64,000 nt of DNA, from NCBI GenBank assembly GCA_041662485.1, contig JBAZSJ010000004.1:106946-170945 (forward strand), in the 5' to 3' direction. Below, piece after piece: positions 33,281-41,816 of this stretch. The stretch comes from Rariglobus sp041662485. Its GTDB lineage: Bacteria > Verrucomicrobiota > Verrucomicrobiia > Opitutales > Opitutaceae. The notes beneath the pieces were generated by a model, which was given only the letters and a program-made list of their open reading frames with translations, was not told the DNA's origin and did no database searches. The position numbers and the translations under genes were made by a program. Numbering within the stretch: the first letter of the stretch is position 1; each line of letters starts with the position of its first letter.

Positions 33281-35080
33281 ATGCGGGGAGCGCTCATCGG
33301 ACGGTTGACGGCGAAGGCGAAGAATCGTTGGAACCAGTCCACCGAAATACAGCGCGATTTGTGGAGGCTGGGGTTTGCGTTGGGCGTGTTCGCGCTGGTG
33401 GCGGCCGCGGGGGTGACGGCGGGCCGTCCGCTCTGGCGGCATTGGCGGCACGGGCGGGCTTTGGTGCAGGCGGCCGATTTCGAGCGGATTCATGATAATC
33501 GCAACGCGCTGCTGGCGATGCGCACCGCGATCAATCTGGCGCCGCAGGACCGGGCTACGCGCGAGGCGGCGGCGGCTTTGCTCAGCCGGATCGGTTCGCC
33601 CGAGGCGGTGGATTTGCGTGAGCAGATCGTGCGCATGGCACCGGACGACCAAGCGGCGCGGCTGGCGTTTGCGCGGGAGGCGTTGCGTTTCGGCGAGACG
33701 CTGAGGGCGCAGACGGCCCTGGGCATGATCAGGGAGCCGGCTCGCGGGCTGGCGTATCATCGGCTGGCGGCGATGCTCGCCTCGGCGCTCGGCCAGACGG
33801 CGGAGGCGAAGGCGCAACTGGCGGCGGTGCTGACGGACGATCCCTCGGACGTGGACGCGAAGTTGGATTTCGCGACATTGCTGGCACGAAGCGACGATGC
33901 CGTCGAAGTGGCGGCGGGAGTGGCGGGGTTGGAGACGTTGGTGCAGGTTCAGGCGACACGGGTGAGGGCGACGGTGGAGTTGCTCAAGGCGGCGACCCGG
34001 GGGCGTGATCCGGCCGTGCTCGGGACGCGCGTCCAATGGCTGAGGAAGGCCTTGAATGGAGGGGCTGCGCCGCCGACCGGGAGCGCCGAGGACGCCTGGA
34101 TTTCCTTGGTCGAGCAGGTGAAAACCATGGCGAACACGCCGGGGGACGCGGCTTTGCTTGCACGCTGGGTCGGGAGGTTGGGCCAAGGACGGGAAATGGT
34201 GGTGTGGCTCGAATCGCTGCCGTCGGGGTTGCGCGATGCGGAGGAAGTGCGGGCGGTGGCGGCGGAATTAAGCGCGGAGCTGCCCGATTTGCCCCGATTG
34301 CGGGCGTTGCTCGCAGCCGGAGCGTGGGGAGACATTCCAGCAGCGGCACTCGATCAGGTGATCGACTTCCGGCAGGCCGCGGGGGGCGGCGAGGTCGCGG
34401 GAGGTATCCCGGAAGAAGTTTGGGGCAAAGCGGCGGCGGCTTGCGGCGACTCGGCGCAGGGGATGCGAGTGTTGACGAGACTGGCCTTGGTTTGGAAAAA
34501 TGACGAGGGGGCGGAGGTTGTTTTGGAAAAGGCGCAGGAGAGGTTTCCCCGAGATTTTTGGGCATGCGAGCAGTTGCGGACCTTATACGCCCGTCAAAAA
34601 AACGCGGATCGTTTGCTTCGGCTTTACCAGCGGTGGTCGCGTCTCATGCCGGAGGACGCCGGGCTGGCGGCGTCTTGGGTTACATTGTCGGCGGTTTTGG
34701 ATTCGGGAGACGCCCAGGTGGTCACGCGGGCGGCGGAGTTGTATGCGGCGGGACCGTTGGTGCCGGCCAACGCGGTGGCTCAGGCGGCCATTTGGTGGCG
34801 GGTCAAAAATTTTCAGGCGGCTTTGAAGGCGCTTGAGGCGCTGCCGGTCGAAGAAGCCCGCAAGCCCGCAGTGGCCTTCTGGTTGGGGCTGGTGCAGGCT
34901 GAGATCGGTATGCGTGAAGTTGCTCAAGTATCTCTTAAATTGGTGGATGTGAAGGCGATATTGCCTGAGGAGAAGATGTTCTGGACGGCGGCTGTCGCGA
35001 AGGTGGAGTCCTTGTCATCATCGGCCCCGCAGGCTGAAAAGCCCGTCGAGCAGGTGAAAAAATCATCAAACGGGCTTTGA
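33281..35080 (+). CDS. Membrane-anchored TPR-like protein, second paralogue
   Basis: 599 aa from the ATG at 33281, which has a strong ribosome site (AAGGGGGG) just before it; the longer open frame to 33170 overlaps the divergent gene and is rejected. N-terminal basic residues, one membrane helix at about 30-48, then an all-helical body. It aligns over its length with the 28806 protein: HGRALVQAADFERIHDNRNALLAM matches HGQALVQAREFAQQRDYRSTLLAL, and KPAVAFWLGLVQAEIGMREVAQVSL matches the end. It precedes the second PEP-CTERM gene by only 32 bases, whereas the first paralogue precedes the exosortase. So each copy sits beside one component of the sorting system. Probably a partner of its PEP-CTERM neighbour (inference). 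Confidence 0.8.
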   Translation: MRGALIGRLTAKAKNRWNQSTEIQRDLWRLGFALGVFALVAAAGVTAGRPLWRHWRHGRALVQAADFERIHDNRNALLAMRTAINLAPQDRATREAAAALLSRIGSPEAVDLREQIVRMAPDDQAARLAFAREALRFGETLRAQTALGMIREPARGLAYHRLAAMLASALGQTAEAKAQLAAVLTDDPSDVDAKLDFATLLARSDDAVEVAAGVAGLETLVQVQATRVRATVELLKAATRGRDPAVLGTRVQWLRKALNGGAAPPTGSAEDAWISLVEQVKTMANTPGDAALLARWVGRLGQGREMVVWLESLPSGLRDAEEVRAVAAELSAELPDLPRLRALLAAGAWGDIPAAALDQVIDFRQAAGGGEVAGGIPEEVWGKAAAACGDSAQGMRVLTRLALVWKNDEGAEVVLEKAQERFPRDFWACEQLRTLYARQKNADRLLRLYQRWSRLMPEDAGLAASWVTLSAVLDSGDAQVVTRAAELYAAGPLVPANAVAQAAIWWRVKNFQAALKALEALPVEEARKPAVAFWLGLVQAEIGMREVAQVSLKLVDVKAILPEEKMFWTAAVAKVESLSSSAPQAEKPVEQVKKSSNGL

Positions 35081-35084
35081 CGAA

Positions 35085-35102
35085 TGGGGTGTTTACCCTA
35101 AG
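35085..35102. promoter_or_regulatory. Palindrome-like motif before the second PEP-CTERM gene
   Basis: GGGTGTTTACCCTAA, matching the palindrome at 28687-28704 at all but one central base over 15 positions; the left arm is shorter here (TGGGGT instead of TTAGGGT). It lies in the 32-base gap after the TPR gene, 10-11 bases before the preferred ATG, that is across the ribosome-site region. Confidence 0.5.
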
Positions 35103-35112
35103 TCTTTTTGGC

Positions 35113-36216
35113 ATGTGCAAATGGAGGGTATTTTGGACATGCGTGTGGCTCGTAGTGTATGCGAGCGGGGACGTGGCGCGTGCGCAGACGGCGGGGCAGC
35201 AGGCGGTGGCTTCGTTCGACCAATTGGTGCGCAGCTACAATCTCATCAGTTTGGGGAACGCCTCGTTCACGAGTTACGGGGATACCGAGGGGGCGTTGGC
35301 GGTGGCGGGAAATCTTTCGCTGGATGGCGGGGCGGTGGCGACCAAGACGCCTGCGGCAGGCGTGGGCCCCGCTCCGACGTTGTATGCGGGCGGTAACCTG
35401 ACGCTCAACGGGACGACCTCGCTGAACTCGGGCTATGCGTCCACGCCCGCGCTGGGCGGCGGTTGGAGTTGGGATGGAACGCAGGCGCGTCTTTCAGGGG
35501 GAGGCGGGGTGCTGAGCACCATCAACTCGTCGGATTCCTTGGCGCGGAGCGATCCGCGGGGCAACCCGGTGCCGTCGTCTTGGAATTGGACGACACTGGC
35601 CGACAGTTTCAAAAGCATCTCGGCAACCTTGGCGGCGATTCCGCCTACCGGCACGATTTCGATCAGCGGTCAGACGCTCAGCCTGCTCGCGCCGGTTTCA
35701 GCGCAGACGGGGGATGTGGTGACCTTCACCCTCGATGCGGGTCTGTTGTCCGGGAACACCTACGATGGACAGATGTTCAGCAACGTGCAGTTCAACGTGC
35801 CGGCAGGGCTGAATTTTGTCGTGAACGTGATCAATGCGGACGGCAAGACGCTGTTCGGCACGGGAAGCGGGATCAACTTCAACCAAGGGAGCGGTTATGA
35901 CGCGTTGCTGTGGAACATAGTGGCCGCGGACGACGGAGGCCCGACTCCGTCGGTGTCGCTCGGGAATGGCGGCCAGTTTTTCGGCGCGGTGCTGGCGCCT
36001 TCGGTGAACCTGTCCAATGCGGGCGGGACGGCGGTCAACGGTCAGGTGGTGGCGGCCAGCTATACGCATTCGGGCGCCGAGCTGCATTACACCGATTATA
36101 CTCCCACGCTGGTGTTTTCGGCGGTGCCGGAGCCTTCGACGTGGGGCGCGTGCGGCCTGGGCTTGTGTTTTCTCGCGGTGGTGGTGCGCCGGTTGAGAAA
36201 GTGCCGCCGGTCTTGA
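35113..36216 (+). CDS. Choice-of-anchor A domain protein with PEP-CTERM tail, substrate 2
   Basis: 367 aa secreted protein. The ATG at 35113 gives a signal peptide (MCKWRVFWTCVWLVVYASG...ARAQ). The body begins FDQLVRSYNLISLGNASFTSYGDTEGALAVAGNLSLDG, which is the opening of the choice-of-anchor A (CAA) domain, a beta-helix-like adhesin or ice-binding-type fold named for its use with several anchoring tails; later elements are LLWNIVAADDG and GQFFGAVLAPSVNLSN. The tail from about residue 338 is VPEPSTW, a hydrophobic run and RRLRKCRRS, the PEP-CTERM signal. It follows the second TPR gene and is presumably co-transcribed with it. Predicted function: surface or matrix adhesin sorted by the exosortase. 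Confidence 0.88.
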   Translation: MCKWRVFWTCVWLVVYASGDVARAQTAGQQAVASFDQLVRSYNLISLGNASFTSYGDTEGALAVAGNLSLDGGAVATKTPAAGVGPAPTLYAGGNLTLNGTTSLNSGYASTPALGGGWSWDGTQARLSGGGGVLSTINSSDSLARSDPRGNPVPSSWNWTTLADSFKSISATLAAIPPTGTISISGQTLSLLAPVSAQTGDVVTFTLDAGLLSGNTYDGQMFSNVQFNVPAGLNFVVNVINADGKTLFGTGSGINFNQGSGYDALLWNIVAADDGGPTPSVSLGNGGQFFGAVLAPSVNLSNAGGTAVNGQVVAASYTHSGAELHYTDYTPTLVFSAVPEPSTWGACGLGLCFLAVVVRRLRKCRRS

Positions 36217-36238
36217 TTGGCAAGGGTTGGGAGGTCCG

Positions 36239-36325
36239 TCAGATTCTGCGCAAATACTCGTGGGCCAGGGTCGCGATCTGCCGGACGCCGAGGACGATGA
36301 TCGAGATGCCGGCGATGTGCGCAAT
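36239..36325 (-). pseudogene. 3' fragment of a LysE-family exporter gene
   Basis: Reading the minus strand, the last 28 codons give IAHIAGISIIVLGVRQIATL then AHEYLRRI and a stop. This matches the C-terminus of the LysE-like protein encoded at 38375-39001 (ITHIASISIIVFGVWQIATL then ALEYLN), with high DNA similarity over about 75 bases. The frame continues upstream without an ATG or GTG, and no LysE core sequence is present, so it is a stranded gene end. It sits between the PEP-CTERM gene and the glycoside hydrolase; the hydrolase lies between this fragment and the intact gene. Confidence 0.75.
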
Positions 36326-36400
36326 TCCGAATGGCGGGATTCCGAAGGGGTTATAGCCCCCTTTGGCTGATGTCCTTTTACTGAGATGAATCGCAAAATC

Positions 36401-38329
36401 TCAGGTGAAGAGCAGCGGCAGGTATTCCGGGGCGTTGTCGCAGGGCTTGGTGTTGCCGGCGGCGATTTCGTAGATGCGCTCGTGGCTCAGGCGCGCGGCT
36501 TCCGTGAGTCCGTCGTAGGGCCGGTTGCAGACGTCGTAGAAGCCGATGTTGTAATTCTCGCCATCAAAGCGGCCGAGGGCGCTTTGGTCATACAGGGTGA
36601 ACCAGTGGGTGCCTACGCACCATGGTTTGGACGCGGCGTCCTCGATATACGTCCGATAGGCCTGTCCGCGCGCGGCCTGGTCGCGAACGTGCCCGATTCC
36701 GCTGGCGGGCAGGCCGGCGTCGAGGGAACCGAAGTGCCATTCGCCAATCATGACCGGTTGGTCGAGCGTGGCGCTGATTTTTGAAAACTGCGCATCATCC
36801 ACGCGCGTTTTGTAGCAATTGACGCTGAAGACATCGAAGCACCGCATGCCGGCCACGGCCCAGTCCGGCGGGACGGTGTAGTAGCGTGCGCCCAGGTTGA
36901 GATGGTGCGGATCGACCGCGCGGCATGCGTCGCTCAGCCCGGAGTAGAGTTTTTCCACCATCAGCGTGCTGAAGGCCTCGAAATCCGCTGTCGTGGGTTC
37001 GCCCGCATGGCGCTTGGCGAGGAACTCGACGAAGGCGGTGCGCATCGCGCTTTCCGGAGAGTTTAGCCACATGCCCTCGGCGGGCGTTTGTGTGGCGAAG
37101 CCCCAGGTGGGCTCGTTCATCAGGAAATAGCCGATGAAGGCGGGGTCGTCGCGCGTGATCACCAGTTGCCGGGCGAAGGCGGACGCGTCGAGGGCGAAGC
37201 CGGGATGAAAGACATCCGGGAAATCGCGAAAGACCATCGGGGTATGGCTGAACTCCAACTTCAGAGGACGGACGTAGGGGAAGCCTCCTTCGCGGGCGAC
37301 CTCCCAGTCGGACCAGTTGGCGACGGTGTTGAAGCGGAGGCGGCGCAGCTCCGACAGCGCGATTTTTGACCAGGCGGATTTTGCTCCGGCGGGACCGAAG
37401 GCGCGGATGAAATTGGCCTTGTAGAAATTGATATGGAGGGCGTGGCCATGCTGCTCGCTGAAGATGTCGGCGTAGTCGCCATCCTTCTTCGGCAGCCATG
37501 CGAGGGCTTTTTCGAGTCCCTCGTAGTTCGCATCCAGCTCGGCGCCGAAGCCGAAGCAATCCACCCCGGCGGACCAAAACACGCACCCTTCCGGGTCAAC
37601 CAACCACCAGCGTTTTCCGTCGTTATGAGTGCGGAAGAAGCCCGTCGCTTCGAAGCGTTTCCCTGTCCAGCCGCCCCAGCGCGAGAAGGTGACGGGAGGC
37701 CGTTGGAGGGGAGCCGCCGCGAGTTGAGCGCGAAGGCGGTTCGTGACTTCCGTGGTGCCGCGGCTCTTGGCGGGCCAGTCGTGCAACGTGCTCTGACCGA
37801 GTTCGTCCAGCAGGGGGCCTTTGGGCAACGCGAGGTTCGCGAGCTTCGGCGGTTCTTCGGCCGTCGCGGTGAACGGCGTGACGCACCAGCGTGTTGCCTC
37901 CGTGCTTTTGCGAACGACGGTGAGGGTCATCCGGTCCACTTTTCCGAGATCCACGCGGTCGCCGCCGCACAGGGGCTTAAGCCACGCGCCTTCGCGGTCA
38001 TACATCCAGCGGTTCTGGTTGACGCATTCCAAGGGGATGCGGATGCGGGCGGAGCACTGATTCAGAAAGGAGAAGAGCAGCGAAAACTTCGGCCCGTTTT
38101 CGCCTTCCTGCAGATGCACGGTGAACACCGACAGACGATTGCCCTCCACCAGGGTGTCGGCGGTGAGATAGCGGGCCTTGGCGAGCGATCCCGCCGGAAA
38201 CCGGTAATCAAGCCCGTCGCCGACCTCTTTGGAGATATTCCAGCGGGATGACTCAGGGAAAGGCGTTGCGCCTGCTTCCTGCCGTAGAGAACCGAGGAAG
38301 GCGACCGGGGCGAGGGTCAGTGGTTTCAT
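36401..38329 (-). CDS. Clan A glycoside hydrolase, GH50-like
   Basis: 642 aa without a convincing signal peptide. A beta-rich N-terminal domain of about 200 residues precedes a TIM-barrel: GKRWWLVDPEGCVFWSAGVDCFG, an element seen in GH50 agarases and relatives, then FLMNEP with candidate acid/base Glu406 and MIGEWHFG with candidate nucleophile Glu530. The 124-residue gap between the two glutamates fits clan A retaining enzymes. The substrate cannot be told: agarose, another galactan or a uronate-containing glycan are possible. No other polysaccharide-degradation gene (sulfatase, transporter, SusD) is adjacent. It starts 46 bases after the stop side of the LysE gene on the same strand. Confidence 0.75.
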   Translation of the reverse strand: MKPLTLAPVAFLGSLRQEAGATPFPESSRWNISKEVGDGLDYRFPAGSLAKARYLTADTLVEGNRLSVFTVHLQEGENGPKFSLLFSFLNQCSARIRIPLECVNQNRWMYDREGAWLKPLCGGDRVDLGKVDRMTLTVVRKSTEATRWCVTPFTATAEEPPKLANLALPKGPLLDELGQSTLHDWPAKSRGTTEVTNRLRAQLAAAPLQRPPVTFSRWGGWTGKRFEATGFFRTHNDGKRWWLVDPEGCVFWSAGVDCFGFGAELDANYEGLEKALAWLPKKDGDYADIFSEQHGHALHINFYKANFIRAFGPAGAKSAWSKIALSELRRLRFNTVANWSDWEVAREGGFPYVRPLKLEFSHTPMVFRDFPDVFHPGFALDASAFARQLVITRDDPAFIGYFLMNEPTWGFATQTPAEGMWLNSPESAMRTAFVEFLAKRHAGEPTTADFEAFSTLMVEKLYSGLSDACRAVDPHHLNLGARYYTVPPDWAVAGMRCFDVFSVNCYKTRVDDAQFSKISATLDQPVMIGEWHFGSLDAGLPASGIGHVRDQAARGQAYRTYIEDAASKPWCVGTHWFTLYDQSALGRFDGENYNIGFYDVCNRPYDGLTEAARLSHERIYEIAAGNTKPCDNAPEYLPLLFT

Positions 38330-38374
38330 AATGGGGCGGGGCGGGAGAAACGCGCCCCGTGGCTGGCGTTCCGA

Positions 38375-39001
38375 TCAATTCAGATACTCGAGGGCCAGGG
38401 TCGCGATCTGCCAGACGCCGAAGACGATGATCGAGATGCTGGCGATGTGGGTGATGATGCGCAGGGTGCGCGCGCTCAGTTTGCGGCCGAACCAGCCCGC
38501 GCCGAGACTCAGCGCCAGCCACCAGACCGAGGAGCCGAGGAAGACGCCGAGCACAAGGGTGCCGGTTTTGAACAGCGTGTCGTTTCCCGGGGTGAGACCC
38601 ATCGCGGCGAGGATGAAGGTGAGGGCGAGCAGCGTGGCGGGATTGGCCAGCGTGAGGACAAGCGTGGAGAAATAGGCGGTGTGCAGGCTCGGGGCGTGTT
38701 CGGGGCGCGCCTCGGTGGAGGGCGGCGGGGTGCGGTAGGCGTGGACGCCCAGCCCGATGAGGATGGCGCCGGCCGCGAGCTGGAAACCGACGTGATAGCG
38801 GTCGAGCGCGGAGGTGATGGCGGTGACGCCGATCGCGGCGATGCCGGCGTAGAGGGCGTCGGCCGTGGCGACGCCGAGGCCGGAGAGGAAGCCGACGAGC
38901 TTGCCGTCGGTGAGGCTGCGGCGCAGGCACAGCAGGCAGATGGGGCCCACCGCCGCGGCCAGGGCAAAGCCGATGACAAGGCCTTTAAGAAGATGCGTCA
39001 C
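38375..39001 (-). CDS. LysE/RhtB-family amino acid exporter
   Basis: 208 aa with six predicted membrane helices. The N-terminal helix contains LVIGFALAAAVGPICLLCLRRSL, the family motif (GxxxGxxxGP then a basic turn), followed by GLGVATADALYAGIAA, typical of LysE/RhtB/ArgO exporters that export amino acids or related small solutes. The start is a GTG at 39001. Downstream it runs into the hydrolase gene on the same strand. Its last 30 codons are duplicated at 36239-36325. Confidence 0.88.
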   Translation of the reverse strand: MTHLLKGLVIGFALAAAVGPICLLCLRRSLTDGKLVGFLSGLGVATADALYAGIAAIGVTAITSALDRYHVGFQLAAGAILIGLGVHAYRTPPPSTEARPEHAPSLHTAYFSTLVLTLANPATLLALTFILAAMGLTPGNDTLFKTGTLVLGVFLGSSVWWLALSLGAGWFGRKLSARTLRIITHIASISIIVFGVWQIATLALEYLN

Positions 39002-39115
39002 GGGGGCGGTGATGGGCGTTCACGGTTGGGGCGCTCGCCGGGATGCGAGCCTTCTGAAAACAGACGAGAACGGTTGAGAGAACGAGAACGAAGTGCGGGT
39101 TGGCCGCGAAAAAGT

Positions 39116-39153
39116 TCACAAAAAAGCCACCGGCAGCGGACTGCGGGTGGCTT
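39116..39153 (-). terminator. Intrinsic terminator of the GreA gene
   Basis: On the minus strand the stem AAGCCACC...GGTGGCTT is followed by TTTTTGTG, a standard terminator, about 50 bases behind the stop of the long greA gene. Confidence 0.85.
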
Positions 39154-39158
39154 GGAAA

Positions 39159-39185
39159 GGCGGGTTAGGGATAACCCGCCCTACC
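39159..39185. repeat. Single palindromic half, family D
   Basis: GGCGGGTTA and TAACCCGCC around the loop GGGA, followed by CTACC. It equals one half of the paired repeat at 4534-4613. Confidence 0.8.
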
Positions 39186-39201
39186 TTGAAACGCGTGCCG
39201 A

Positions 39202-41046
39202 TCAGAAGGTGTCCACGTAGCGGCCGATGGACTTGATGGTGTAGGCTTCCTCGGACGTGCCGATCTTCACCTTCACGCTGTCGCCGGTCTTCTTGCCGAG
39301 GAGGGCGAGGCCGAGCGGGGTCTTGTAGGAGAGGATGTTCTTCTCGGGGACGCTGTCCCAGGCGCCGAGGAGCGTGTATTTGACCTGCTTGCCGGCGGAA
39401 CCGGAGACCTCGACGATGCTGCCGACGCTGACCTGTTCGGAGGTGGCCTCCTTGAAGTCGGTGATGCGGGCGCGGCTGAGTTCCTTTTCGAGCTGGGACT
39501 TCTGGGCCATGAGGACGGTCTGGTCCTGCTTGGCCATCTTGTATTCGGAATTTTCCTTGAGATCGCCGTGTTCGCGGGCGGTGGCAATGGCCTTGGAGTT
39601 TTCCGGGATCTTCTTGGAGACGATCGTCTCGTATTCCACGCGCTTGGCCTCGTAGCTGGAGCGGGAGACGAGGATCTGTTCCTCGTTGGACTCTGCTTCC
39701 TTGGCGACGATGGACTGGATGCCGGGGAAAATCTTGATGAAGCGGGCGAGGAGGGACTTCTTGGTGAGTTCCTCGAAGCCCTGGTTGAGCATGAGGGCGT
39801 TCGCGAGATCGCGGGCGGTCTCGGGATCGGCGGTCGAGAGGAGGTCGGCGATCAGGTCGGTGTCCTCGGAGAGGATGTCGCCGAGGGGAATGCGACGGGC
39901 GCTGGCGGCCTGAAGCGCCTCGTAGTCGATGGCGAAGAAGATGGCGCTCAGGAGGCGCGGGGTGATGAGGTCGTTGAGCAGCTTGGCGAATTTCTTCGAG
40001 TGGCGGTTCTTGACGATCCAGAGGAGGACGGGGGCGCGAAGGTTTTGCTCGACCTGCCAGCGCTTGAGGGCGGCGGCGAGTTCGTCGGCATGGCCGTTTT
40101 CCACGAGGAAGTTGATGCACTCGGTGGTGAACTTGCCCTGGCTCGTCTTGAGCAGGGTGAAGGCGGCGTCGCGGTATTCGATGGGGTGCGTCTCCTTGAC
40201 GAGGTCGAGGAAGCGGCCCTGGAAGGGAACGGGGATTTTCTCGGCGATGTCCACGAGGTCGCGGACGTTGGCGATGAGGGAGGCCTGCGAAGGTTCGAGG
40301 GTGGCGACGTCAACGCCGACGAGTTTGGCGAGCGAGTCGCGGACGAAGGCGCCGTAGAGGCGTTCGGCGGCGTCGAGCTGGTTGCTGTCCTTCACGGACT
40401 CGGTCACGCCGGTGAGGATGGCCTTGAGGTCGCCCTTGACCTCCTTGGAGCCGGCGGCGGCGACGAGATCCTCGGCGAGGAGGATGCGGCGGCGGGCGGA
40501 GCGGGTGCCGTTGAACTGCTCCATGATCTCGTCCTCGGCGGAGACGGGTGTCTCGCGGAGGATGTAGCACTCGGTCTTCTTGGCGGGGACGGCGATGCGG
40601 GGGTCCTTGGCGATGGCCTTCTTGGCGGAGGACCACCATTTCTTGAATTTGTCCTCACCCAGAACCTCGGCGAGCGTGATCTCGAGGTCGATCATCGTGG
40701 TGGCGTTGTTGGGGTAGGCCTGGAGGCCCTCGACGACGAGCTGGGCCGGGTCTTCGGCGATGAGCTTGGCGATCTTGGCGGGCTCGGTCTGCTTGCGGAC
40801 GAGCAAGTGGTTGGCCGGAAGGATCTGCATCGAGCTGAGGCAGAAGGCCGGGTCCATCGGGTGTCCCTTCTTGTTCAGGAAGTCGATGATGAGCTTATGG
40901 GAAGCGTCGTCGTAGGACTTGATCTGACCGAAACCCCAGCTGCGGTGGATGCAGTAGGCGCCGGGCTCCATGGCTTCTAACTGGGCCTTGGAGGATTTAA
41001 GAGTGGGATTTTTTGCGATGAGCGCAGATACGGCTTCCGAGTTCAT
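39202..41046 (-). CDS. greA: Long GreA-type transcription elongation factor with large N-terminal region
   Basis: 614 aa, about four times the usual GreA (158 aa). The C-terminal 150 residues hold the GreA coiled coil with GDLKENSEYKMAKQDQ (acidic tip near Asp495, which normally coordinates the Mg ion of RNA polymerase and stimulates transcript cleavage) and the FKBP-like beta domain with PLGLALLGKKTGDSVKVK. The first 80 residues form a small beta domain, AYCIHRSWGFGQIKSYDDASHKLIIDF, of CarD/TRCF-like or KOW appearance, followed by about 370 residues of helical repeats. Chlamydial GreA is similarly large, so the fusion is a feature of the PVC group. The GreA part suggests rescue of stalled polymerase; the N-terminal role is unknown. 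Confidence 0.9.
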   Translation of the reverse strand: MNSEAVSALIAKNPTLKSSKAQLEAMEPGAYCIHRSWGFGQIKSYDDASHKLIIDFLNKKGHPMDPAFCLSSMQILPANHLLVRKQTEPAKIAKLIAEDPAQLVVEGLQAYPNNATTMIDLEITLAEVLGEDKFKKWWSSAKKAIAKDPRIAVPAKKTECYILRETPVSAEDEIMEQFNGTRSARRRILLAEDLVAAAGSKEVKGDLKAILTGVTESVKDSNQLDAAERLYGAFVRDSLAKLVGVDVATLEPSQASLIANVRDLVDIAEKIPVPFQGRFLDLVKETHPIEYRDAAFTLLKTSQGKFTTECINFLVENGHADELAAALKRWQVEQNLRAPVLLWIVKNRHSKKFAKLLNDLITPRLLSAIFFAIDYEALQAASARRIPLGDILSEDTDLIADLLSTADPETARDLANALMLNQGFEELTKKSLLARFIKIFPGIQSIVAKEAESNEEQILVSRSSYEAKRVEYETIVSKKIPENSKAIATAREHGDLKENSEYKMAKQDQTVLMAQKSQLEKELSRARITDFKEATSEQVSVGSIVEVSGSAGKQVKYTLLGAWDSVPEKNILSYKTPLGLALLGKKTGDSVKVKIGTSEEAYTIKSIGRYVDTF

Positions 41047-41140
41047 AAATGGGTTTTTCTATTCTGAATTGGTGAGTTGAGCGCATGGGGGGGATGGATG
41101 TCAACCAACGGGTTTTTTGCATGGCCGGCGCCCAAACGCA

Positions 41141-41169
41141 CAAGGCCCGCTCGGGTGGAGCGGGCCTTG
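41141..41169. terminator. Hairpin downstream of msrB
   Basis: Perfect 12-base stem CAAGGCCCGCTC / GAGCGGGCCTTG with a five-base loop. No T-run follows on the minus strand, so it is a possible but not certain terminator; it lies between the greA start and the msrB end. Confidence 0.55.
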
Positions 41170-41196
41170 CGGTGTAGAATGGAAGAGGGAGGGGCT

Positions 41197-41655
41197 TCAG
41201 TGGCCGGGGGAGGGCGGAGCGGGGGCTTTTTGTCGGGCGACCCACGTTTCGTAGTCCTTGCGCGGCATGAAGCGGAGGGAGGCGGAGTTGATGCAATAGC
41301 GTTTGCGGGTGGGGGCGGGGCCGTCGTCGAAAACATGGCCGAGGTGGGCGCCGTCGGTGGCAACGTGGACCTCGGTGCGGGTCATGCCGTGGCTCTCGTC
41401 GGTGTCCTCCGTGATAAAGAGCGGTTCGATGGACCGGGTGAAGCTGGGCCAGCCGGTGCCGCTGTCGAATTTGTCCCGGCTGTCAAAAAGAGGCGTGTCG
41501 CTGCACACGGAGAAATAAACGCCGTCGGCGTGGTGGTTATAGAATTCGTTTTGGAATGGCGGCTCCGTGCCCTGCTGGCGGGCGACTCTGAACTGGATGG
41601 GCGTGAGGAGTTTTTTCCACTCTGCGTCGGTGTGGCGGACGGTGGTTTTCGACAT
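41197..41655 (-). CDS. msrB: Peptide-methionine (R)-S-oxide reductase MsrB
   Basis: 152 aa. Repairs methionine-R-sulfoxide in proteins. The catalytic RYCINSASLRF (Cys121) and SGTGWPSF (Trp-Pro-Ser-Phe) and HLGHVFDDGP motifs are intact. The zinc-binding CxxC pairs of many MsrB proteins are replaced by FSVCSDTPLFDS, so this is the zinc-free form. The start is uncertain: ATG 41655 (MSKTTVRHTD) gives the family N-terminus, and ATG 41715 would add 20 residues. Divergent from rsmB. Cytoplasmic, no signal peptide. Confidence 0.92.
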   Translation of the reverse strand: MSKTTVRHTDAEWKKLLTPIQFRVARQQGTEPPFQNEFYNHHADGVYFSVCSDTPLFDSRDKFDSGTGWPSFTRSIEPLFITEDTDESHGMTRTEVHVATDGAHLGHVFDDGPAPTRKRYCINSASLRFMPRKDYETWVARQKAPAPPSPGH

Positions 41656-41816
41656 GTCGATGATGACCTTGGACGGAAGTCCGCAGGCGGAGAGGGCGGA
41701 TGGGGTGGGTTTCATGAATGGTGCTATGGCTGAAACTATGCGTTGCCCACGCCAATGCAAACGGGGAGGCGGGCTTCGGGCTTGCAAGCGGGGCGCGCCG
41801 CCCGACTTTGGGGCGC

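Noticed and set aside
39568..40980. 470 aa plus-strand frame opposite the long greA gene
   Set aside because: Antisense shadow: composition of repeated Glu/Val/Gly, no start context, while the opposite strand encodes GreA motifs.
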